Shown: in pieces, positions 34,231 to 42,462 of the stretch
Layout of the letters: every line of letters starts with the position of its first letter
Numbering within the stretch: the stretch's first letter is position 1
Assembly: GCF_900101595.1 (NCBI RefSeq)
Contig: NZ_FMYY01000007.1
Span: 240,298-304,297, forward strand
Origin: Paenibacillus sp. cl123
GTDB lineage: Bacteria > Bacillota > Bacilli > Paenibacillales > NBRC-103111
Direction of reading: 5' to 3'
DNA: 64,000 bases
Translations under genes and position numbers: made by a program
Notes under the pieces: generated by a model
Databases searched by the model: none
Seen by the model: the letters and a program-made list of their open reading frames with translations, nothing else
Told to the model about the DNA's origin: nothing

Positions 34231-36040
34231 CATGAATTACGGTCAGACGATAAAACGTCTGCTGGCCTACTTTAACTATTACAAATTCAGAACGGCATTG
34301 GCGCTGATCCTGGTTCTGGTTAGTTCCGCCGTCTCTGTCGCTTCAGCGGCCTTTCTGCAATTGCTGATCGACGACTTTATTACGCCGTTGCTCGGAAATC
34401 AGAATCCAGTGTTTGACGCCTTGCTGCAGGCTTTAATCATTCTGGCTGTCATCTACGCTGCTGGAGTCATTAGTACGTTTGTCTCCAAAAGGCTGATGAT
34501 TACCACCTCACAGCACATTATGAAGAGGATTCGTGATCGCTTATTCGATCACATGCAGAAGTTGCCGATTAAATATTTTGACCGTAAAGCTCACGGGGAT
34601 ATTATGAGTCATTACACGAACGATGTGGACACACTGAACATGATGCTGACGGATGGATTGCCCCAGCTGTTGTCCACTGCGGTGACAGTGGTGGTCGTTC
34701 TCGGTACGATGCTGTATCTGGATGTGCCGTTAACGATCGTGGTTGTGCTAGGCGCACTTGCTATGCTCTGGATTACCAAAACCGTGGGTACTAAGGCAAC
34801 CCAGCACTTTTTCCAGCAGCAGGAATCGATCGGTGTGGTGGATGGATATATCGAGGAGATCATTCATGGGCAAAAAGTGGTGCAGGTGTTCGGCCGCGAG
34901 CAAAAAGCTATGGAAGAGTTTGCACGCTTGAATGATGAATTGTTTGACAACTCGGTGACAGCCAACAAATACTCCAATATCCTAATGCCAATCAATGAGA
35001 ATCTATCAACTTTGATCTACGTGCTTGTGGCGATCGCCGGCGGGGCTATGGCCCTATCGGGCTGGAATGCCGGTCTAACTCTGGGAAGTATCGCAGCCTT
35101 TCTGAGCTTGTCCCGTAATTTCACGATGCCCATTGCTGAAATCTCTTCGCAGGTCAACATGTTTGTCGTGGCTATCGCAGGGGCAAAGCGGATATTTAAC
35201 ATGATGGATGAAATGCCCGAAGCCGATGAAGGTCGTGTGACCTTGGAGAAAAACCGGGATCAGGCCGGATGGGTCTGGAGGCAGGAAGACGGGTCCACCG
35301 TCGTTCTGAAAGGCAAGGTGGAATTCAAGGATGTATGCTTTACGTATGATGGGAAGAAACAGGTGCTTCAAAATATAACTTTATATGCGATGCCTGGACA
35401 GAAGCTTGCGTTTGTAGGTGCCACTGGTGCGGGCAAGACTACTGTGGCGAATCTTCTGAATCGTTTCTACGATATTACAGAAGGTGAGATCATCTACGAC
35501 GGCATTAATATTCAGCGTATTCGAAAAGCCGATCTGCGCCGTTCTCTGGGAATTGTGCTGCAGGATACTCATCTGTTCTCGGGCACGGTTGCTGAGAACA
35601 TTCGTTACGGAAGGCTGGAAGCCAGTGACGAAGAGGTGATTCAGGCTGCGAAGCTGTCCTATGCAGCGAGTTTTATTGAACGTTTGCCGGATGGGTATGA
35701 AACACAGCTCGATGGAAGCGGCAGCGGACTGTCACAAGGACAAAGTCAACTGCTGACGATTGCCAGAGCGGCGATTGCCAATCCGCCCGTCATGATTCTG
35801 GATGAAGCAACATCATCCATCGATACACGAACAGAAGCGCTGGTCCAGAAGGGTATGGATAACCTGATGGAGGGCCGAACCGTGTTTGTGATAGCCCACC
35901 GCTTGTCTACCGTACGAAATTCCGATGCCATTATGGTTCTTGAAAAAGGCCAAATTAAGGAACGCGGGGATCACGAGCAGCTGCTGGCGGCTAAAGGGAC
36001 CTATTATCAATTGTACACAGGTGCCTTTGAGTTGGATTAA
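34223..36040 (+). CDS. ABC exporter subunit 2, canonical Walker B (BmrD-like)
   Basis: 605-aa half-transporter. Walker A GATGAGKTT, Walker B MILDEATSSID (intact catalytic Glu), but signature LSQGQSQLL is altered, so the pair has one canonical and one degenerate ATP site, the asymmetry known for BmrCD/TM287-288. It overlaps the previous gene by 8 bp, so a heterodimer is very likely. Start may be ATG 34223 or GTG 34211. A terminator follows at 36199-36237. Confidence 0.9.
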   Translation: MDNMNYGQTIKRLLAYFNYYKFRTALALILVLVSSAVSVASAAFLQLLIDDFITPLLGNQNPVFDALLQALIILAVIYAAGVISTFVSKRLMITTSQHIMKRIRDRLFDHMQKLPIKYFDRKAHGDIMSHYTNDVDTLNMMLTDGLPQLLSTAVTVVVVLGTMLYLDVPLTIVVVLGALAMLWITKTVGTKATQHFFQQQESIGVVDGYIEEIIHGQKVVQVFGREQKAMEEFARLNDELFDNSVTANKYSNILMPINENLSTLIYVLVAIAGGAMALSGWNAGLTLGSIAAFLSLSRNFTMPIAEISSQVNMFVVAIAGAKRIFNMMDEMPEADEGRVTLEKNRDQAGWVWRQEDGSTVVLKGKVEFKDVCFTYDGKKQVLQNITLYAMPGQKLAFVGATGAGKTTVANLLNRFYDITEGEIIYDGINIQRIRKADLRRSLGIVLQDTHLFSGTVAENIRYGRLEASDEEVIQAAKLSYAASFIERLPDGYETQLDGSGSGLSQGQSQLLTIARAAIANPPVMILDEATSSIDTRTEALVQKGMDNLMEGRTVFVIAHRLSTVRNSDAIMVLEKGQIKERGDHEQLLAAKGTYYQLYTGAFELD

Positions 36041-36198
36041 CATACACATTCAAGCATCAACTCATGCATCAACGCATCCATGCAACGATAAATATAGAGT
36101 AGGTAACGAAACAGGCATGAGCTATGGGATCGTAAAAACGGAAACCTGAATGCTGAAGCAGAAAGCACTGAAGAACATCCGGGCAGCTTGGCATGGAA

Positions 36199-36237
36199 GG
36201 ACGTCCCGTAACCGCGACGCGGTGGGACGTCCTTTTT
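36199..36237 (+). terminator. Intrinsic terminator of the ABC exporter operon
   Basis: GGACGTCCC / GGGACGTCC inverted repeat with a 16-nt loop that can form an inner ACCGCG/CGCGGT stem, followed by TTTTT. It lies 160 bp after the second exporter gene and about 15 bp before the end of the convergent histidine kinase gene. Confidence 0.85.
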
Positions 36238-36251
36238 GGTATGGCTGCATC

Positions 36252-37607
36252 TCAAGCTTGGCTAGATCCTGCCGGTCCAGGTGATTGAGTTACGGATGCT
36301 GCTTTTAAAGAGAGATGGACAGTGAAAACATCTTGCGTATTTGATACAGAAAAATGCCCGTACTGCCTCTCCATAATCCGTTTACAGGTCTTGATACCAA
36401 TTCCGGTGCCGGCGGCCATCAGGAGCTCCTTATTGATATGGTTTTCAATACTGATTACGAATAGCCGGTCCTTCATATAGCTAGTGATGACAATGGGCTT
36501 CGATTTATCCGCATACTTGAGAATGTTCGAGAACAGGTTATCAAATACTCTGCGCATGGAAATCAGATGGACATCCAAGTTAAACCGTTCAGCGCAGGTA
36601 TTGAGTTGGTATTGAAATCCGTTATTCTGAAGGTTAAACAATCCCTCCTCTATCAGCTGGTTTATTAATTCATTCCCGTTAAAGGTCTCTAGTTGCATAT
36701 CGTCCTCATCCGTCTTAAACACTGTGAAGTATTCGAACAATTTGTCGGAGAGCTCCTTGATCTGATAAGCCTTTTCCCTACTGTTACGAATATACTTCAA
36801 GAAATCGTCCTGGGATTTATACTTTTTGTGAATGATAATGTCCAAATATCCGACCAGTGCCGTCAACGGTGTTCTAAGGTCATGGGACATGGCCGTAATG
36901 AGTTCCTTATTGGCGGTTTTGGCAGCATCCTCCCATTCCAGGCGCTCCAAAAAAGAAACCCGCATTTCATTTATACTTTCCGCCAAGGAGGAGAGTTCAT
37001 CATTTCCACGGATGGAGATCGGATAATGGAGTTCGCCACCCTCCAGAATTTTTATTTCTTTTTCAAGCACACCGATATAGGAGGTTTTCCAACTGATAAA
37101 AACGGATATTAATAAGACCAGGAATATAACACTTACCATTACATTAAAAAACATGATGATGTTATAGTACTTGTATTCGAAATAAGATTCCATGTACACC
37201 TTGGTATTCGTATCGGCGAATTGAACATCATAGAAGGGCTCATTCTTCAGAGTAATATCGAACAGATACTCGTTGCCTTCAATGGCAGTCTCGAAGCCAT
37301 CCGTGGAAAATATCATTTTGTTCTCATGAAAAATGAAGATGTTTATATATTTTGCGTGACGGACCCAGTTTTTTATTTTCTCATGGTCTGCGGTTGTGAT
37401 CGCATTCTGGGTAACGAATATCCGGAATTCTGTAATCGTCTCCTGCTGCTGCTTGGTGATAAAGGAGGTTTTGTTAAGATGATTGACGATAATATCCTCA
37501 CTTGTGCCTTGAAGCAAAGCAAATAAACCCATGGAAAGGGAGAGAGAAAGGACCAGGGCCACTATCAGCTTAAATTTCAGCCTTCCCTTAAAGAGCTTCC
37601 TATTCAA
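36252..37607 (-). CDS. Two-component sensor histidine kinase
   Basis: 451-aa membrane kinase with two membrane segments (residues ~12-32 and ~150-172) enclosing an extracellular domain of ~115 residues. A HAMP-like stretch precedes the H-box MSHDLRTPLTALVGYLDII; the N-box is RRVFDNLFSNILKYADKS and the G-box GTGIGIKTCKRIMER. It overlaps the response regulator by 8 bp. The input domain has no recognisable fold to me. The pair is divergent from a VTT membrane-protein gene, so a membrane or antimicrobial-peptide stress signal is plausible, not shown. Confidence 0.92.
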   Translation of the reverse strand: MNRKLFKGRLKFKLIVALVLSLSLSMGLFALLQGTSEDIIVNHLNKTSFITKQQQETITEFRIFVTQNAITTADHEKIKNWVRHAKYINIFIFHENKMIFSTDGFETAIEGNEYLFDITLKNEPFYDVQFADTNTKVYMESYFEYKYYNIIMFFNVMVSVIFLVLLISVFISWKTSYIGVLEKEIKILEGGELHYPISIRGNDELSSLAESINEMRVSFLERLEWEDAAKTANKELITAMSHDLRTPLTALVGYLDIIIHKKYKSQDDFLKYIRNSREKAYQIKELSDKLFEYFTVFKTDEDDMQLETFNGNELINQLIEEGLFNLQNNGFQYQLNTCAERFNLDVHLISMRRVFDNLFSNILKYADKSKPIVITSYMKDRLFVISIENHINKELLMAAGTGIGIKTCKRIMERQYGHFSVSNTQDVFTVHLSLKAASVTQSPGPAGSSQA

Positions 37608-38298
37608 TTCGGTACCCCTTTCCCCATACCGTTTTGATGTACTCCGGGTACTGGGGATTATGCTCCAGCTTCATCCTCAAGTTCCGGATATGAACCATAA
37701 CCGTATTGTTGCAGCTATGATAATAAGGCTCCTCCCAGACACTTTCGTACAGATTTTGGGCGGAAAATATTTTCTTCCGATACTTTGCCATGAGCAGCAG
37801 GATTTTATACTCAATTTCAGTAAGAGAAATCTCCTTGCCCCCCACACTAACCTCGTTGGTCATCGTATTTAACTGCAGCTCGTTAATGATGATAATATCA
37901 GGCTGGACCAGCTTATCCTTCCCCTTATAGACATAGTACCGCCTCAACAAGGCCTTCACCCTGGACACTAATTCCGTATATGAAAACGGCTTGGACAGAT
38001 AATCATCGCTTCCGGCAGAAAACGCCATGAACTTGTCCGAATCATCTGTTCTGGCCGTCAGAAATAAAATGGGAGCACTTGTTTTTTCGCGAATCTCAAT
38101 ACAGGCTTTAAACCCGGATTTTCCCGGCATCATAATATCCAGAATAATCAAATCCACGTTTTCATCCACCTTAGAAACTGCATCATCCCCGTCTACAGCT
38201 TCTATCACTTGGTAGCGCTCACTCTCCAGCAGTACACGGACAATCTCCCGTATTTCCTGGTTATCGTCAGCAATAAGTATTTTCGTATCCGTATTCAT
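37600..38298 (-). CDS. OmpR/PhoB-family response regulator
   Basis: 232-aa response regulator: receiver with Asp-Asp near residue 11-12 (IADDN), phospho-acceptor Asp in LIILDIMMPGKSG, Thr/Lys in LTARTDD and SKPFSYTEL; C-terminal winged helix DNA-binding domain ending TVWGKGYRIE. Overlaps the kinase gene by 8 bp. Candidate targets are the divergent lipid-related genes at 38473-40378, whose spacer has 10-bp-spaced TTAAGA repeats. Confidence 0.93.
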   Translation of the reverse strand: MNTDTKILIADDNQEIREIVRVLLESERYQVIEAVDGDDAVSKVDENVDLIILDIMMPGKSGFKACIEIREKTSAPILFLTARTDDSDKFMAFSAGSDDYLSKPFSYTELVSRVKALLRRYYVYKGKDKLVQPDIIIINELQLNTMTNEVSVGGKEISLTEIEYKILLLMAKYRKKIFSAQNLYESVWEEPYYHSCNNTVMVHIRNLRMKLEHNPQYPEYIKTVWGKGYRIE

Positions 38299-38375
38299 CC
38301 ATTCTCCTCCAAAGTGTTTAGCAATGCCTTAAGTATACTGTGCTGGCTGGGAATAAACTATGTTTGCGATGGCAC

Positions 38376-38418
38376 TTAAGAATTATTAAGATCTCCTTTG
38401 GCTGCTTCTTAAGAACCA
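38376..38418. promoter_or_regulatory. TTAAGA direct repeats, candidate response-regulator operator
   Basis: TTAAGAATTA (38376-38385) and TTAAGATCTC (38386-38395) are consecutive units one helical turn apart, with a third TTAAGAACCA at 38409-38418. A TATAAT (38424-38429) follows for the plus strand. Tandem ~10-bp half-sites are typical for OmpR/PhoB regulators, and a weak -35 fits activation. Confidence 0.5.
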
Positions 38419-38472
38419 GGATCTATAATCAGGTTATACATTAGGGCACAATAAGCAGAAAGGAAACATGGC

Positions 38473-39174
38473 GTGAAGAATGCAAAAAAACAACTAGTTT
38501 ATAAAGTGATCTTGACAGTTGCTACGCTAATTTTAGCGATCCTGGTGATCCGTTACTTCCCACAAATGCTGAAGGTTACGTTATCCATCGATGAATTCCG
38601 CAATTATATCCTTTCGTTAGGAAAAGCCGGCCCCATTGGATTTATATTTTTTCAGATCCTGCAGACCGTCATTGCCCCTATTCCTGGAGAAGCGATTCAA
38701 ATTGCCGGGGGATACATTTATGGGGTGACGTTAGGGACCATTTATACCGTCGCCGGTTTGCTGGCGGGGGCCATGCTTGCCTTTTATTTTACCCGGTTTT
38801 TGGGAGGGAAGTATGTCCAGAAGCTGCTGGACAAGAGCAAATTTAAATGGATAGCCGACATGCTCGACAATAAAAAGTTTTCCGTTTTTCTGTTCATCGT
38901 GTTCATCATACCAGGGCTTCCCAAGGATATGTTCATATACGCCGCGGGATTAACTCCCATTAAGCCTCTGAGGTTTTTCGTTATTTTGCTTGTAGCGAGA
39001 TTTCCCTGGCTGCTGGCCTCCGTCAGCATCGGAGCGAACATGTACAACAAAAATTATCTGTCCACAATTATCATATCCGCGGTGGCCATCTTGTCCTTTA
39101 TCTTAGGACTGATCTATAAAGACAAGTTGATTCACAAACTTTCGCGGTTTAACAAAAGCGAGGGTGTATCCTGA
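38473..39174 (+). CDS. VTT-domain (DedA/TVP38-like) membrane protein
   Basis: 233-aa membrane protein of the VTT/DedA (SNARE-associated, PF09335-type) superfamily. Five or six membrane segments; the re-entrant-loop region FFQILQTVIAPIPGEAIQIAGGYIYG and IIPGLPKDMFIYAAGL are the family landmarks. Some family members scramble or flip lipids (undecaprenyl phosphate, PE). Start is GTG at 38473, after AGAAAGGAAA. First gene of a run with a phospholipid-methyltransferase-like protein and a phosphatidylserine-synthase-like protein. Confidence 0.88.
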   Translation: MKNAKKQLVYKVILTVATLILAILVIRYFPQMLKVTLSIDEFRNYILSLGKAGPIGFIFFQILQTVIAPIPGEAIQIAGGYIYGVTLGTIYTVAGLLAGAMLAFYFTRFLGGKYVQKLLDKSKFKWIADMLDNKKFSVFLFIVFIIPGLPKDMFIYAAGLTPIKPLRFFVILLVARFPWLLASVSIGANMYNKNYLSTIIISAVAILSFILGLIYKDKLIHKLSRFNKSEGVS

Positions 39175-39260
39175 ACTGACGGAAGCCTGTTTCTCCCCTA
39201 TTATACATTATTAGCGGGTGTTACAGGCTAAGTCGATATAAGGTGTGGGGAGGGACGAAC

Positions 39261-39830
39261 GTGCAATCACAGATGCTGCTATTCTTGAGCCAATACATCA
39301 AGAATCCAAATTCTATAGGAGCTATTCTTCCTAGTTCAAAATATGTAGTGGAAAAAATGATCGAAAAAATCGATTTCGACAAGGCCAAGTATCTTGCAGA
39401 GTATGGCCCAGGAACCGGAGTAATAACTGAAAAATTGATAAAAGCCAGGAAAAAAGATACTTTGCTTATGCTCTTTGAGAATAATAAGAAGTTTTGCGAT
39501 TTACTTAAAAAAAAATATAGGGGTGAACCTAATTTACTTGTTATCAATCAGTCTCCCAAATGTATGGAGGAATATTTGATAAAACATAATATCCCGTGGC
39601 TCGATTATGTCATTTCTAGTATTCCCCTAACAAATATGCCGATCCAAGAGGCTACAAGCATTCTTTATGTTACAAAAAAACATTTTTTACCGACCAGCAG
39701 CTTTATAACTTGTCAATACTCGACAACTAAGAAGGGACTCTTCTCAACCTATTTTAAGAAAATTGAGATAACAAGTGAAATAAAAAACATACCTCCAGCT
39801 TATATATTACATTGCAGTATCAGTCGATAG
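39261..39830 (+). CDS. SAM-dependent methyltransferase, phospholipid-methyltransferase-like
   Basis: 189-aa class-I methyltransferase with SAM-binding motif AEYGPGTGVITEKLI. The N-terminal IKNPNSIGAILPSSKYVVEKMI resembles the PmtA/KsgA-like phospholipid N-methyltransferases (SIGAIxPSS is characteristic). It would methylate phosphatidylethanolamine or a related lipid. Start is GTG at 39261 after GGGGAGGG. AT-rich relative to the flanking genome. It lies between a VTT protein and a CDP-alcohol transferase-like protein, strengthening the lipid assignment. Confidence 0.75.
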   Translation: MQSQMLLFLSQYIKNPNSIGAILPSSKYVVEKMIEKIDFDKAKYLAEYGPGTGVITEKLIKARKKDTLLMLFENNKKFCDLLKKKYRGEPNLLVINQSPKCMEEYLIKHNIPWLDYVISSIPLTNMPIQEATSILYVTKKHFLPTSSFITCQYSTTKKGLFSTYFKKIEITSEIKNIPPAYILHCSISR

Positions 39831-39868
39831 TTTTTAAACTAGGTCCCACCTGTTAAGGAGTGATATCA

Positions 39869-40378
39869 TTGCATTTTCGATTCGTCTCGATAATATTTTC
39901 TACGGCTGTTCTAAGTTCAGGTGTGATATCCATGATCTTCTCATTTCACGGCAAGTTCGTTCATGCTGTTATCTGTGTCGGGATTGCAGCTTTATGTGCT
40001 GGACTTGGGTGCACGATTGGGGAGCGATTTCATAACATCAGTGAGATTGGCAAAAGTTATCGCTCGCTATCTGAGCTAATTTCCTTTGGTGCAGCTCCAT
40101 CTATCATTATTTATCCTGTCCTTAAACTCCCGACTTTCTCGCTGCTCTTAGCTTCACTATTTATTATTTGCGGTGCCTTGCGGCTTGCTCGCTATAACAT
40201 CACTACCACTAGCAATCCAAATTGTTATACCGGCTTGCCCATACAAGCTGCCGGTCTTCTATTAACTTTACTCGCAATACTGCCTTTTCAGTGGGAGATG
40301 AAGGTGTTGATCATCATTTCGATTTGCTATCTGATGGTAAGTCGAATCAACATTCCTCGGTTTTATATGATGAGGTAG
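39869..40378 (+). CDS. CDP-alcohol phosphatidyltransferase-like protein, catalytic motif degenerate
   Basis: 169-aa membrane protein whose layout matches phosphatidylserine synthase (PssA): SLSELISFGAAPSIIIYPV and GALRLARYNI are recognisable. The family catalytic motif D-x2-DG-x2-AR-x8-G-x3-D-x3-D, however, is replaced: the segment CAGLGCTIGERFHNISEIG followed by KSYRSLSE has no aspartate at any of the four positions (GKELDSLAD becomes GKSYRSLSE). So it may be a pseudoenzyme or a highly diverged family branch. Start is TTG at 39869 after AAGGAG. Length is about normal for a short PssA. Confidence 0.72.
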   Translation: MHFRFVSIIFSTAVLSSGVISMIFSFHGKFVHAVICVGIAALCAGLGCTIGERFHNISEIGKSYRSLSELISFGAAPSIIIYPVLKLPTFSLLLASLFIICGALRLARYNITTTSNPNCYTGLPIQAAGLLLTLLAILPFQWEMKVLIIISICYLMVSRINIPRFYMMR

Positions 40379-40423
40379 GGAGCAGGATCGACATATCGAA
40401 CCGGAAAATTGGAGGTGATAGCT

Positions 40424-40906
40424 TTGGCAACACTTCACCTAACGGTTGGTCTCCCGTGTAGCGGAAAGACTACCCTTGCTCGGCAGCTCGAACAGAGATA
40501 CTCGGCACTTCGTCTTACTCCCGATGAATGGCACACCAGATTATATGGCCAGGATCTTGATGATGAGAATCGCGATAAAAGACACGATTTTGTAGAATCC
40601 ATGCTTTGGGAAGTCGCCGCCCGGGTATTAGTGCTCGGAGTAGATGTTATTTTAGACTTCGGATGCTGGGTACGCAGCCAACGAGACGATATGCGATTGC
40701 GAGCGTCACAATTGGGTGCTGATTTTAGAATTCACTTTTTAGACGCTTCTGAAGAGGTTCTGTTTACACGGCTTGCTGACAGAAATGCTCAACTTCCACA
40801 AGGGATCGTTTACATTCCAGCGAATAAGCTTAAAGAGTGGACAACCATTTTTGAGCCTCTGTTTCCAGAAGAGCTCGGATATAGTTACGTTTATCCTCAA
40901 AGATAA
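40424..40906 (+). CDS. P-loop kinase/ATPase (AAA_33-like)
   Basis: 160-aa protein with Walker A GLPCSGKTTLARQL and a LID-like tail; the layout (TPDEWHTRLYGQDL, VILDFGCWVRSQRDDMR) resembles the small zeta/chloramphenicol-phosphotransferase-like nucleotide kinases. Start is TTG at 40424 after GGAGGTGAT. It follows the CDP-alcohol protein by 45 bp. A terminator-like hairpin lies downstream. Substrate unknown; modification of a sugar or antibiotic is possible. Confidence 0.8.
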   Translation: MATLHLTVGLPCSGKTTLARQLEQRYSALRLTPDEWHTRLYGQDLDDENRDKRHDFVESMLWEVAARVLVLGVDVILDFGCWVRSQRDDMRLRASQLGADFRIHFLDASEEVLFTRLADRNAQLPQGIVYIPANKLKEWTTIFEPLFPEELGYSYVYPQR

Positions 40907-40956
40907 TACGAGACAATTTGTTACGTTATCTGGTACGATAGTTGAAAGTTGTAAAA

Positions 40957-40990
40957 GGGAGAGCCGTCATATTCTGATGGCTCTCCTTAT
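40957..40990 (+). terminator. Intrinsic terminator after the P-loop kinase gene
   Basis: GGGAGAGCC-TCA / TGA-GGCTCTCC inverted repeat followed by TTATTAAC, 50 bp after the kinase stop. Confidence 0.65.
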
Positions 40991-41120
40991 TAACTTGCTG
41001 GATCTATTTCGATTAACATCATGGCTCTCACTAATTAACCAAGTAGTTGAACAAGAGATGTTTGTACGGTATAAGTTGGGGATTATGAGCTATTATTGAG
41101 ACAAACAATGTTATCTTTTT

Positions 41121-41150
41121 TGTAACGAAACGCTCGCGGGCGGGTCTTAT
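41121..41150 (+). promoter_or_regulatory. ECF-type (sigma-factor autoregulated) promoter
   Basis: TGTAAC (41121-41126) and GTCTTAT (41144-41150) with a 16-17 nt spacer resemble the GTAAC/CGTC-type -35/-10 of extracytoplasmic sigma factors. It lies directly upstream of the ECF sigma gene, fitting autoregulation. Confidence 0.55.
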
Positions 41151-41170
41151 AGGGGTAAGGTGGTGAACAG

Positions 41171-41662
41171 GTGGCCGATGTCGAACGAATCTACGAGCAA
41201 TATTTTCAGGACGTATACTTATTTGCGTTGTCTTTAAGCCGGGATCAACAGATTGCCGAGGAGATTACGCAAGAAACCTTCGCCAAAGCGGTGAAAAATA
41301 TTGACCAGTTCAAGGGCAATTGTAAAATCAGTGTCTGGCTGTGCCAGATCGCCAAAAATACTTACTTCAAGTACATGGATAAACAAAAACACTATCTGCT
41401 TGGCGATTTGCAGGAGAATACAGGGGGAAACACCCCCTCGATAGAACAAAAGCTGATCGAAAAAACCGAAGCCTTGCGGATCCATAAGCTGTTGCACAAT
41501 CTGAAAGAGCCCTATAAGGAGGTCTTTATGTTGAGGGTGTTCGGAGAGCTGTCTTTCGGTCAGATCAGCGAGGTGTTTGGCCGAACGGAGAGCTGGGCCA
41601 GGGTTACCTTTCACCGCGCCAGAAACAGCATACAAGATTTAATGACGGAGGAGAAAAGATGA
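41171..41662 (+). CDS. ECF RNA polymerase sigma factor
   Basis: 163-aa sigma-70 family factor lacking regions 1 and 3. Region 2 is around YLFALSLSRDQQIAEEITQETFAKAVKNIDQFKGN and region 4 around LKEPYKEVFMLRVFGELSFGQISEVFGRTESWARVTFHRAR. Start GTG at 41171. It overlaps the anti-sigma gene by ATGA. The promoter in front looks self-recognised. Regulon unknown. Confidence 0.93.
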   Translation: MADVERIYEQYFQDVYLFALSLSRDQQIAEEITQETFAKAVKNIDQFKGNCKISVWLCQIAKNTYFKYMDKQKHYLLGDLQENTGGNTPSIEQKLIEKTEALRIHKLLHNLKEPYKEVFMLRVFGELSFGQISEVFGRTESWARVTFHRARNSIQDLMTEEKR

Positions 41663-42351
41663 ACAAGCTGTCATGCGAAATCGTCCAGGACCTGCTGCCG
41701 CTATACTATGATGAAGTGTGCAGTCCGGATGCCCGACAATCGATCGCAGCCCATTTGGCGACCTGCGAGAAGTGTACTGCCGCCCTGAACAAGCTGAAGC
41801 AGAGCAGCAACCTGCCTTTTGAAGTCATTACGAAGAACAAACAGGAAAGCAACGCGCTGGCAAGCTTCAAGGAGCATTGGAAACGTTCCAAGGTAGCTTC
41901 CTTTGCCAAAGGTCTACTCTTGGCCTCAACCGTATGCGGCGTTATCCTGATCGGATACTTTGGCTTGTTTAGCTGGAACATTACGAAGGTCCCTTCCAGT
42001 GCGATCGAAATAACCGAGGTAAGCCAGCTCCGGGATGGGAGGATTGCCTATCATGTCAAGCTGACCGACGGATACCGGTTGAACAAAATCAGCGCTAAAG
42101 CGGGAGACGACGGCATTCTATACATCACTCCGATGCGGCCTGTCTTTAAATCTAAAACGGATGAAGAGCTGAGACTCGGTAACCGGTACGATGTCATCAA
42201 TCTTGAACAATTAAACACTAACCGCACGGACCCTGCCAAGCAGATCAAAGCTGTATTTTACGGTTCAAAGGACGACAACCCATTTCTGATCTGGAAGCAA
42301 GGCATGAAGCTGCCTCCGGCGACGGACTTGGTCGAAGCCCAGTTTGATTAA
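41659..42351 (+). CDS. Zinc-finger anti-sigma factor, membrane-anchored
   Basis: 230-aa protein with an N-terminal ZAS-like anti-sigma domain: Cys6 and HxxxCxxC (HLATCEKC), then one membrane helix (~85-105, GLLLASTVCGVILIGYFGLF) and an extracytoplasmic C-terminal domain of ~120 residues that probably senses the signal. Overlaps the sigma gene by 4 bp. Such pairs release the sigma factor on envelope stress. Confidence 0.92.
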   Translation: MNKLSCEIVQDLLPLYYDEVCSPDARQSIAAHLATCEKCTAALNKLKQSSNLPFEVITKNKQESNALASFKEHWKRSKVASFAKGLLLASTVCGVILIGYFGLFSWNITKVPSSAIEITEVSQLRDGRIAYHVKLTDGYRLNKISAKAGDDGILYITPMRPVFKSKTDEELRLGNRYDVINLEQLNTNRTDPAKQIKAVFYGSKDDNPFLIWKQGMKLPPATDLVEAQFD

Positions 42352-42462
42352 CCTCATGGTTTCTGCGAACCATAGGAGGTTATGAAAGCTTTGTTTATGA
42401 ATACCAGAAAAACAATGCATTGTTCATATTAAAAAATTTACATACAATTAGGAGGAGTCTAT

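Noticed and set aside
39184..39229. AGCCTGT/ACAGGCT inverted repeat between the VTT and methyltransferase genes
   Set aside because: Only 7-bp arms with a 32-nt loop and no T-run; too weak to call a terminator.
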